Below, in pieces: positions 4,911 through 11,905 of a stretch of DNA of 16,250 nt. The stretch lies in contig JAEXTV010000018.1 of assembly GCA_023406895.1 (NCBI GenBank), forward strand, positions 1-16,250. The letters are read 5' to 3'. The translations under genes were made by a program, and so were the position numbers. This DNA comes from Bacillota bacterium. GTDB taxonomy: Bacteria; Bacillota; Clostridia; Christensenellales; SZUA-584. Each line of letters begins with the position of its first letter. Position 1 is the stretch's first letter. Below the pieces are notes generated by a model. The model had not been told where the DNA came from. It saw only the letters and a program-made list of their open reading frames with translations, and did not search any database.

Positions 4911-7070
4911 GTGAAGTCGCTGTTTGAAAGAGCTATCAGAAAAAAGAAAATCGTTATCATCATATTTGCATGTGCGGCAGCGGTCTGCGCTTTCTTAATG
5001 CTGGGCGTGGGGCAGAATTATGATATGTCGAAATACCTGCCAAATCACTCGGATTCCAAAAAAGGCATTGATATTTTACAAACCGAATACAGCTACAACG
5101 GCAGCGCGCTGATGATGCTGGAGAACAAGAGCATCGTGCAGGTACTGGAGGCCAAGGAAAAACTCGAAGCGATTGATGGCGTCAAAACGGTCGTCTGGCT
5201 TGACGATGTGGCCGATTTGAAGCAGCCTGTGGAACTCATTGATGAGGAAGTGCGCAACAATTACTACAATAACGGCAGCGCACTGCTGCAAATCGTATTA
5301 ACCCAGGACGATTACTCCGATCAAACACGAGGCGCGATTGATGAGATAAAGAGCGTATTCGGCGATGATGCGCTGCTTTCGGGCAGCGCGATGGATGCCT
5401 ATGTCAATGTCAATTCGATCAACGGCAACATTATGACGAGTGTGGCCATTGCGCTTGGTATCGTCCTCATCATTTTATTTTTGACCACCAATTCCGTCGC
5501 CGAGGTGATCCTGTTTCTGATCACAATCGGCGTTGCGATTCTGCTCAACATGGGCACCAATGTGTTATTCGGCGAAATATCGTATATGACGTTTGCGAGC
5601 GCCGCGATACTGCAGCTTGCGGTATCGATGGACTATTCAATATTTCTGCTGCATCGCTTCGGATATGAGCGGCAGACGGAAAGTGATCCCGGTATCGCCA
5701 TGGGCAGAGCGGTCAGAGCCTCCTTTTCGTCCATCATGGCCAGCGGTGCCACCACGTTGGTGGGCTTTCTGGCGCTCGTATTTATGAGCTATACGCTCGG
5801 TGCGGATATGGGGCTCGTGCTCGCAAAAGGCATCGTGTTCAGCCTGCTCTCCGTTTTGCTGTTGCTGCCGGTGCTCGCGGTGCTCTCCGTGAAGCTGATA
5901 GACAAAACAAAACACAAAGCCCTGCTGCCTTCTCTTAAAAAGGTTCAGCATCTGCTTGGCGGCAAGGTGAAATACTTGGTGGTCGGCGTTCTCATCGTGG
6001 TCAGTGTTCTCACATTCCTTGCGCAAAATAAAAATGAGTTTATGTACTCGTCGAGCAACATCGGCGATGCAAAGCAGAGCGAAGCCAACGGAAAGATTCA
6101 AGACACATTCGGCGAGAGCAACAACTTTGTGGTCATCGTGCCGCGCGGAGATGAATCAGGCGAATACGATATGGTAAAGGATATCAGTAAGCTGGATACC
6201 GTGAAAAGCGTTCAGGGGCTCTATGCCTTTATCGACCCCGCCACGCCGCAGGAAATAGTGCCTGACTACCTGAGAAATGAATTTCTAAGCGACAACTATT
6301 CACGCTACATTGTAGAAGTGGATACGCCGATTGAAAGCCCCGCGGCCATGGATGCCGTTGAGCAGATTCGAGGTGCCGCGACGGCGCATTTTGACAGCGC
6401 TATGGTTACAGGCCCGTCGCCCGTTATCTACGATATCGCGCAGGCCACCTCAGGAGATTTTTCTCTCGTGACCTGGCTTTCCATTGCGTTTGTCGGCATT
6501 ATCATACTTGTCACATTCCGCTCGGTCACCATACCTGTAATCTTACTTTTTATTATTGAAACATCAATATGGATCAACATGTCGGTTCCGTATTTTGAAG
6601 GATCACCTATGATATTTATCGGCTATATGATCATCAGCTCGGTGCAGCTCGGCGCCACGATCGATTATGCGATACTGATGACGAACTATTATCAGGAAGG
6701 CCGATTGACAATGGACAAGAGGAATGCCGCCGATTATGCCGTGGGGAAAGCGGGTCCGTCCATTATGGTATCGGCATTCGTGCTGTCGGTCGGCGGATTC
6801 GTCATAGCGGGCACATTCACTCAGCAAGCCATGGCGCAGCTCGGCACGCTGATTGGCAGGGGAGCGCTGCTTTCGGGTTTTCTCACGATTTTTGTTTTGC
6901 CGCAGCTGTTGCTGACGCTGGACGGCGTGATTAAAAGAACAACATTAAAAGCAAAGCTGCTTAAAAGGAGACAGACAAATGAAACAAAGAAGTATCAAAG
7001 AGTTGATGACGTTGTGCGATTCAAGAATAAAAAGCGCAACAGGAATATGATTGGGGGTGAACAGATATGA
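4911..7070 (+). CDS. MMPL/RND-superfamily exporter (YdfJ-like)
   Basis: The 719-residue protein has the two-fold design of MMPL (PF03176) transporters, proton-driven exporters of lipids, drugs or other hydrophobic molecules. Each half has one helix (about 14-34 and 354-371), a large outer loop (36-170 and 373-515), then five helices (about 174-330 and 519-672). The paired Asp-Tyr residues expected for proton relay are visible in SMDYSIFLLHRF (Asp241-Tyr242) and GATIDYAILMTNYY (Asp585-Tyr586). Length is normal for the family. The C-terminal tail after residue 675 is very rich in Lys and Arg and should be cytoplasmic. The GTG start at 4911 follows AAGGAG by 7 nt. The stop overlaps the next gene's ATG (ATGA), so transporter and secreted partner are probably made together. 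Substrate unknown; daptomycin-like drugs or lipids cannot be told apart from sequence. Confidence 0.9.
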   Translation: MKSLFERAIRKKKIVIIIFACAAAVCAFLMLGVGQNYDMSKYLPNHSDSKKGIDILQTEYSYNGSALMMLENKSIVQVLEAKEKLEAIDGVKTVVWLDDVADLKQPVELIDEEVRNNYYNNGSALLQIVLTQDDYSDQTRGAIDEIKSVFGDDALLSGSAMDAYVNVNSINGNIMTSVAIALGIVLIILFLTTNSVAEVILFLITIGVAILLNMGTNVLFGEISYMTFASAAILQLAVSMDYSIFLLHRFGYERQTESDPGIAMGRAVRASFSSIMASGATTLVGFLALVFMSYTLGADMGLVLAKGIVFSLLSVLLLLPVLAVLSVKLIDKTKHKALLPSLKKVQHLLGGKVKYLVVGVLIVVSVLTFLAQNKNEFMYSSSNIGDAKQSEANGKIQDTFGESNNFVVIVPRGDESGEYDMVKDISKLDTVKSVQGLYAFIDPATPQEIVPDYLRNEFLSDNYSRYIVEVDTPIESPAAMDAVEQIRGAATAHFDSAMVTGPSPVIYDIAQATSGDFSLVTWLSIAFVGIIILVTFRSVTIPVILLFIIETSIWINMSVPYFEGSPMIFIGYMIISSVQLGATIDYAILMTNYYQEGRLTMDKRNAADYAVGKAGPSIMVSAFVLSVGGFVIAGTFTQQAMAQLGTLIGRGALLSGFLTIFVLPQLLLTLDGVIKRTTLKAKLLKRRQTNETKKYQRVDDVVRFKNKKRNRNMIGGEQI

Positions 7071-8683
7071 AAAAAAGAATACTGGCGGTCATAACGGCGG
7101 CAGCGATGAGTCTAATGTTATTTATAACGCCTGCGATGGCTGCGGATACAGGCAAAACCGAAACGGTGTACGCATCGCTGAACCATGACGGCAGCGTCAA
7201 AAGCATATATGTCGTCAACCACCTGACGGGCAGCTACACCGACTACGGCACGTATACCGAAATCAAGAATCTTTCCACGCTCAGTGAGCCGTCTATAAGC
7301 GGAGATAAAATTACGTTCCCCGATGTACCGAATGAAGAAGGGCTGTATTATCAGGGGACGATGTCGGGAGAACTGCCTTTGATGCTCGGCATGCATTATT
7401 ATCTTGACGGCAAGGAAACGGCGGCGGAGACGTTGGCGGGGGCGAGCGGGCATTTAAAAATTGTGCTCGACTATGCACCGAACCCGAACTGTGACGAGGC
7501 TGTGAGAAAAGGCCTGATTGCGCAGGTTTCCGCCGTGCTTAACAGCGGCTCGGCATCCAATGTGACTTCACCGGACGCCACGCTGGTTGCGGTGGGCAGC
7601 GCGCTAAATATTGCTTATATCATCATGCCCGAACAAAGCGGCTCGCTCACGGTGGAAGCCGATGTGAGCGGGTTTGAGATGGACCCGATCACCATCACAC
7701 TGCTTAAAAACGCGCTTTCCATTCCGGGCGTGACGGACAGCATCGGCGAATTTAAAGACGGCATGAACAATATGATCAGCGGCGCGGACGAGATGGTGGA
7801 TGGCACGACGGAATTAAAGCAAGGCATGAAAACACTGGCCGGCAAAGCGGGACAGCTGAACAACGGCTTGTCGTCGCTCAGCGCTGCGGGTGCGCAGATA
7901 GACGACGGCATGACGCAGTACGAGTCGGGTCTCAATACATACGTTTCGGGTGTGCAGGCATTAAAGCCCGGGTCATCGCAGATTCGCGCCGGGCTCGATG
8001 ATATCGCGAAAAAAGGATCGGAAATCGCGTCGGGTGTATCGGCGGTCAGCGGCAATCTCTCGGCGATGGCGAACGGAAGCGCCGAGTTAAAAGCGCTTGC
8101 GCAGTCTCTCGCGGCCAGCCCCGATGATTCGGTTAAGGCACTGGCGGGCGGCGTGCTGCAAATGATCGATGGTGTTGAGGGACTCTCGGACGGGCTTGAA
8201 TCGGCCAGCGGCGGGCTCAGCCAGTATGCGGCAGGCATCAATCAGGCAGCGACGGACTATCACACGTTTGACGACGGTTTGGCCAAAGCGGCGGACGGCG
8301 GTGCGCAGATAACAGCCGGGTTCGGTGGTATTCACAGCGGGTTTTCGTCGTACCGTCAGGGCGTCAGCCAGAGCGCGGACGGATTTAACAGGCTTTATCT
8401 TGCGCTGCGGGGGCTGCCGTCCAACGTGCAGGAACTGATTGATGGCCAGATTGAATTCAAAGACGGCATTGTGAGCGCAAAGGACGGCATCACCGAAAAG
8501 ACTGACAGCTTAACGGAAGACAAAGACCCCACGGTGTCGTTCGCGTCTCCCGATAAAAACCATCCGGACAGTGTTCAATACATACTGACCACCCCGGGAA
8601 TAAAAATTGTGAAGAAAGCACAAACGCAGCAGAACGAAGAACAAGGCGATTTTCTCTCGCGTTTTGCCGGACTTTTCAGATGA
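7067..8683 (+). CDS. secreted protein with Leu-x-x-Gly heptad repeats (YhgE/Pip-like)
   Basis: The 538-residue product starts with a clear Sec signal peptide (basic MKKR, hydrophobic core, cleavage likely after AMA at residue 25). Residues 30-225 form a globular part. Residues about 226-475 contain many loosely repeated heptads with Gly every seventh position and a hydrophobic residue three before it, for example DGMNNMISGADEMVDG and ADGGAQITAGFGG. This matches the X-X-X-Leu-X-X-Gly repeats of YhgE/Pip and related extracellular proteins, thought to form long helical assemblies. Unlike full-length YhgE/Pip, it has no membrane helices after the signal peptide and ends in the short amphipathic FLSRFAGLFR. 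A 4-nt overlap with the exporter gene implies a shared complex; I infer it acts outside the membrane as the exporter's accessory. The start is well placed after GGGGGTG in the exporter's last codons. Confidence 0.8.
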   Translation: MKKRILAVITAAAMSLMLFITPAMAADTGKTETVYASLNHDGSVKSIYVVNHLTGSYTDYGTYTEIKNLSTLSEPSISGDKITFPDVPNEEGLYYQGTMSGELPLMLGMHYYLDGKETAAETLAGASGHLKIVLDYAPNPNCDEAVRKGLIAQVSAVLNSGSASNVTSPDATLVAVGSALNIAYIIMPEQSGSLTVEADVSGFEMDPITITLLKNALSIPGVTDSIGEFKDGMNNMISGADEMVDGTTELKQGMKTLAGKAGQLNNGLSSLSAAGAQIDDGMTQYESGLNTYVSGVQALKPGSSQIRAGLDDIAKKGSEIASGVSAVSGNLSAMANGSAELKALAQSLAASPDDSVKALAGGVLQMIDGVEGLSDGLESASGGLSQYAAGINQAATDYHTFDDGLAKAADGGAQITAGFGGIHSGFSSYRQGVSQSADGFNRLYLALRGLPSNVQELIDGQIEFKDGIVSAKDGITEKTDSLTEDKDPTVSFASPDKNHPDSVQYILTTPGIKIVKKAQTQQNEEQGDFLSRFAGLFR

Positions 8684-8694
8684 CTTAAGTGACT

Positions 8695-8723
8695 GAATAA
8701 ATAGCCAACGGCTTCGTATACTA
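8695..8723 (+). promoter_or_regulatory. candidate forespore-type (sigma-G/F-like) promoter of lonB
   Basis: GAATA (8695-8699) and TATACTA (8717-8723) are 17 bp apart. This resembles the sigma-G pattern GHATR plus CATWHTA, with one -10 mismatch. TATACT alone also resembles a housekeeping -10, but no good TTGACA is present. B. subtilis lonB is known to be transcribed in the forespore, which makes the match plausible, not proven. Confidence 0.35.
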
Positions 8724-8752
8724 AGCATACAGAGTCGGGAGGCTATTTTTTT
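8699..8752 (+). terminator. intrinsic terminator of the exporter operon, overlapping the lonB ribosome-binding site
   Basis: AAATAGCC (8699-8706) pairs with GGCTATTT (8741-8748). Inside this the arms continue to pair, with small interruptions, up to GTAT/ATAC around a 7-nt loop. A run of seven T (8746-8752) follows the stem. The 3' arm contains the GGGAGG (8737-8742) that serves lonB, and the T run touches the lonB ATG. Confidence 0.85.
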
Positions 8753-10411
8753 ATGACGGAATTCATGGTTGCCATTCAATTGGTTGTTAGCATCGTAATC
8801 GGCGCGTATTTTTACAGCCAGATGAGAAACAAACGAAGCGCAAAAACGAATCTTGAAAGTGAATCCAAGGTTCAGATGGAAAAGCTGAAAAAACTGCGCA
8901 GTATTTCGCTGAACGTGCCATTGTCCGAAAAGACACGGCCGCAGAGCTTTGACGAAATCGTGGGGCAAAAGGAAGGCATCATGGCACTTTCCGCGGCGCT
9001 CTGCGGTGAAAATCCGCAGCACGTGCTGATTTACGGGCCGCCGGGCGTGGGTAAAACATGTGCGGCGCGGCTTGTGATGGACAAAGCGAAGAAGGGCAAA
9101 GGCTCGCCGTTTCGGCCCGACGCGAAATTCATTGAGATTGACGCGACATGCCTGCGTTACGACGAGAGAAACATTGCCGACCCGCTGATCGGCTCGGTGC
9201 ACGATCCGATTTACCAAGGCGCGGGCGCATACGGTGTGGCCGGGGTGCCGCAGCCCAAAGAGGGCGCGGTGACACGCGCGCACGGCGGCATTCTTTTTCT
9301 CGACGAAATCGGCGAGCTGCATCCGTTCCATATTAACAAGCTGTTAAAGGTGCTGGAAGACAGGCGCGTTTATTTTGACAGCGCTTATTACAGCAAGGAG
9401 AATAAGAACATACCCGCCTATGTTCACGATATTTTCGCACACGGCATGCCGGCGGATTTCCGGCTCGTGGGCGCGACGACGCGCTCGCCGCGCGATATCC
9501 CGTCCGCGATACGGTCGCGCTGCATGGAAATTTATTTCCGTCAGCTGTTCCCGGAGGAAGTTGTGACAATCTCTAAGAACGCGGCGGTGCGCGCGGGCAT
9601 AGGCATCAGCGATGCCGCGGCGGCCATCGTGGGCGAATACGCGTCCAACGGACGCGACGCGGTCAACATCATACAGATGGCGGCGGGCGTTGCCCGGGAA
9701 AAGGGCGTGCAGACGGTGCAGGCCGAACATGTGAGCTGGGTGATTGAGACGGGCAAATATGTGAAGCGGCCGACCCTGCGCCTCGGCGCCAATACGGTGG
9801 GATGTGTGAACGGGCTGGCGGTTTACGGTTCGCAGATCGGCACGATTATTGAGATTGAAACAGTGGCGGTGAAAGCGGCACCGGGCTCTCTTACAGTGAC
9901 GGGACTTGTGGAGGAAGAGGAGATGGGCAGCGAAAGCAAAAAGCTGCGCCGCAAGAGCACGGCCAAAAGCAGTGTGGATAATGTGCTGACCGCTTTGCAG
10001 AAGAATTTCGGCATCAATCCGGCCGAATATTATATTCATATCAATATGCCCGGCGGCACGCCGATTGACGGACCGTCTGCGGGCGCGGCGATTGCGGCCT
10101 CGGTGTTTTCGGCTATAACGGGGCGGTGTGTGGCTCCCGGCACTGCCATGACGGGAGAGATATCCATCAACGGCTGTATCCGTGCGGTGGGCGGTGTAAA
10201 GGAAAAGGTGTGGGCTGCCAAAAGGGCTGGCGCAACACTTGTGATTGTGCCCGCTGAGAATATGGACGAGGCGCAGGACGCCGACGGGATTCATGTCGTG
10301 GGCGTTAAGCACATCAGCGAGGTGATACGCCTTGCATTCAGACAGCAAAAAACGTCCCTCAGCGAGGACGTCGGAATATTGAGCGCTCAGGGGTTGGATT
10401 TGGAGAATTAA
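8753..10411 (+). CDS. lonB: LonB, membrane-anchored sporulation-type Lon protease
   Basis: This is an ATP-dependent serine protease of 552 residues, the same length as B. subtilis LonB as I recall it and very close to it along the whole chain. A single N-terminal helix (about 6-23) anchors it to the membrane, replacing the substrate-binding N domain of LonA. Walker A is GPPGVGKT (95-102), Walker B ILFLDE (180-185). The protease domain has Ser442 in DGPSAG and Lys485, exactly 43 residues apart as in the Lon catalytic dyad. LonB is made in the forespore in Bacillus, where Lon proteases restrain early sigma-G activity. The start is ATG 8753, with GGGAGG 10 nt upstream inside the preceding terminator. 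The last ~25 residues diverge from the family and are encoded where a minus-strand terminator lies. In Bacillus lonB sits beside lonA on one strand; here the two converge. Confidence 0.95.
   Translation: MTEFMVAIQLVVSIVIGAYFYSQMRNKRSAKTNLESESKVQMEKLKKLRSISLNVPLSEKTRPQSFDEIVGQKEGIMALSAALCGENPQHVLIYGPPGVGKTCAARLVMDKAKKGKGSPFRPDAKFIEIDATCLRYDERNIADPLIGSVHDPIYQGAGAYGVAGVPQPKEGAVTRAHGGILFLDEIGELHPFHINKLLKVLEDRRVYFDSAYYSKENKNIPAYVHDIFAHGMPADFRLVGATTRSPRDIPSAIRSRCMEIYFRQLFPEEVVTISKNAAVRAGIGISDAAAAIVGEYASNGRDAVNIIQMAAGVAREKGVQTVQAEHVSWVIETGKYVKRPTLRLGANTVGCVNGLAVYGSQIGTIIEIETVAVKAAPGSLTVTGLVEEEEMGSESKKLRRKSTAKSSVDNVLTALQKNFGINPAEYYIHINMPGGTPIDGPSAGAAIAASVFSAITGRCVAPGTAMTGEISINGCIRAVGGVKEKVWAAKRAGATLVIVPAENMDEAQDADGIHVVGVKHISEVIRLAFRQQKTSLSEDVGILSAQGLDLEN
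10347..10371 (-). terminator. minus-strand intrinsic terminator inside the 3' end of lonB
   Basis: Read on the minus strand, ACGTCCTC (10371-10364) pairs with GAG-g-GACGT (10360-10352) around the loop GCT, with one bulged G, followed immediately by a run of six T (10352-10347). This is a textbook intrinsic terminator for the lon-engB-phosphoesterase operon, whose last stop codon is about 255 nt upstream. It lies wholly within lonB codons. Confidence 0.7.
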
Positions 10412-10625
10412 CCGCATAACGAAAATTAATAAATGCGTTTAAAGAAAGCTTTTATGTCTCACAAAATTCATACAGTCCACTACGCTTTGAGAAGCAAATA
10501 TGAGGCACGCTCTGTGAGATAAACAGGAAATTGACTCAATGCCGATTCATTGCATCAGTGTTCATGCTCAGCATGACAAGAATCAACCTTGCGACAAAAT
10601 TGAAAAGATTTGAGCCTTTGTTTTA
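10412..10625. other. convergent intergenic region with imperfect inverted repeats
   Basis: No gene is seen. TCTCACA and TGTGAGA form a 7-bp inverted pair about 50 nt apart (near 10456 and 10514). CATGCT-c-AGCATG is a small palindrome near 10563. A weak CGCAT/ATGCG stem followed by TTT, just after the lonB stop, might end lonB transcripts. Confidence 0.35.
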
Positions 10626-11321
10626 TTAAACGAGTTTGTTAAGTGAGAAGTGGGTCGCGTCGCACGAAACGAGCGAGTAGGTGACGCCGCGTACCGTGCC
10701 CGAAAGCGCGCCCTTAATGCTGGCCGCGTGCAGATGGCCGTAAACCACGTGGGCAGCGCCGTACTTTTCAAAGAGCTCGGTGAATAGCGTGGGGGAGCCG
10801 TCCTGATCCGACGGCGGGTAATGAATCATGCCGATCAGCGTTTTATCCGGCGCAATTTTGCGCGCGTGCGAAAGTGACAGCTCCAAGCGCCCGGCTTCGC
10901 GTTTATACAGCTTTTCATCGGCTTCGGCGTTGTACTGGCGGTTGCCGGGGTAAAGCCAGCCGCGCGTCCCCGCGATCACATAATCGCCCGAAACAAAGCT
11001 GTTGTTTTGCAGCGCCAGCGTATTGTTAAAAAGCAGTGAATTGACCTGCGCGAGCGAGCCCCACCAGTAGTCGTGATTGCCTTTGAGAAGCACCTTGGTG
11101 CCCGGCATAGAGCATATCTGCGAGATATCCGTGCGCGCTTCATCGAGCCGCATGGCCCACGACAGATCGCCGGGCAGCAGCACCACATCGTTATCATTGA
11201 CCAGATGAAGCCAGTTTTCTTTTATTTTGTCCCAGTGACCGTTCCAATGCTCGCCAAACACGTCCATGGGTTTGGGCATAAAGCCGGAGAGATGGAGGTC
11301 GCCGATGGCGTATATGTTCAT
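10626..11321 (-). CDS. calcineurin-like metallophosphoesterase
   Basis: The 231-residue product has every signature of the calcineurin-like phosphoesterase fold: GDLH (7-10), GDLSW (51-55), GNHD (81-84), a lone metal His in MIHYPP (His167) and GHLH (195-198). These bind two metal ions and hydrolyse phosphomonoesters or diesters; the natural substrate cannot be read from sequence. No signal peptide or membrane segment is present, so it is cytoplasmic. It is the last gene of a minus-strand operon, its ATG overlapping the engB stop by 4 nt (ATGA). Coupling to engB and lon suggests a housekeeping rather than a pathway-specific role. Length and motif order are complete. Confidence 0.88.
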   Translation of the reverse strand: MNIYAIGDLHLSGFMPKPMDVFGEHWNGHWDKIKENWLHLVNDNDVVLLPGDLSWAMRLDEARTDISQICSMPGTKVLLKGNHDYWWGSLAQVNSLLFNNTLALQNNSFVSGDYVIAGTRGWLYPGNRQYNAEADEKLYKREAGRLELSLSHARKIAPDKTLIGMIHYPPSDQDGSPTLFTELFEKYGAAHVVYGHLHAASIKGALSGTVRGVTYSLVSCDATHFSLNKLV

Positions 11322-11905
11322 ACAGTCAGAGCCTTTTCAATTTCATCAAGCAGCGCGTCCGCGCCGAAACGATTGGAGGAGGAGACGGCCACGATGGGGT
11401 AATCCACACCGCCGCTGACGCTTTTCTTTAACATGTTGAGCTGTGCAAAACGTTTGGTTTTCGCAATCTTATCCGCCTTGGTGGCCACTATGATCACCGA
11501 TATCCCAAAATGCGCCGCCCATTCAAACATGAGCTTATCGTCGGCGGTGGGGGTATGGCGAATATCGAGCAGCAAAAGCAGCGCGCGAAGCTGTTTGGAA
11601 TGGCTTAAATACCCTTCAATCATCTGCGACCAGCTTTGCTGTTCCGTTTTGCTGACCCGCGCGAAGCCGTAACCGGGCAGATCGACGAGCAAAAATTCTT
11701 CGTTGACCACAAAGAAATTGACGAGCCGTGTTTTTCCGGGATTGGAGCTGATTTTCGCAAGCTTTGAATGGTTCGTCAGATAGTTGACCAACGACGACTT
11801 TCCGACGTTGGATTTGCCGCATATCGCAATTTCGGGCATATCAAGAGACGGATAATCCGCATTCGATTTCATGCTTTTTAAGAACCGCGCGTTTTTTATT
11901 TGCAT
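11318..11905 (-). CDS. engB: EngB/YsxC/YihA ribosome-biogenesis GTPase
   Basis: This is a 195-residue small GTPase needed for assembly of the large ribosomal subunit in Bacillus and E. coli. Its motifs are G1 GKSNVGKS (30-37), the switch Thr59 in NPGKTR (G2), G3 DLPGYG (75-80), G4 TKAD (142-145) and G5 SSS (175-177). The N-terminus KNARFLKS is typical of the family. The ATG lies inside the last codons of lon (10-nt overlap) and is served by AGGAGG within lon, so translation is coupled. lonA-ysxC order is also found in Bacillus, so this is a conserved neighbourhood. Confidence 0.96.
   Translation of the reverse strand: MQIKNARFLKSMKSNADYPSLDMPEIAICGKSNVGKSSLVNYLTNHSKLAKISSNPGKTRLVNFFVVNEEFLLVDLPGYGFARVSKTEQQSWSQMIEGYLSHSKQLRALLLLLDIRHTPTADDKLMFEWAAHFGISVIIVATKADKIAKTKRFAQLNMLKKSVSGGVDYPIVAVSSSNRFGADALLDEIEKALTV

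Noticed and set aside
9344..10417. 357-codon minus-strand frame opposite lonB
   Set aside because: lonB is certain from its motifs; the opposite frame is His/Arg-rich, has no signature and only arises from G+C-biased third positions.
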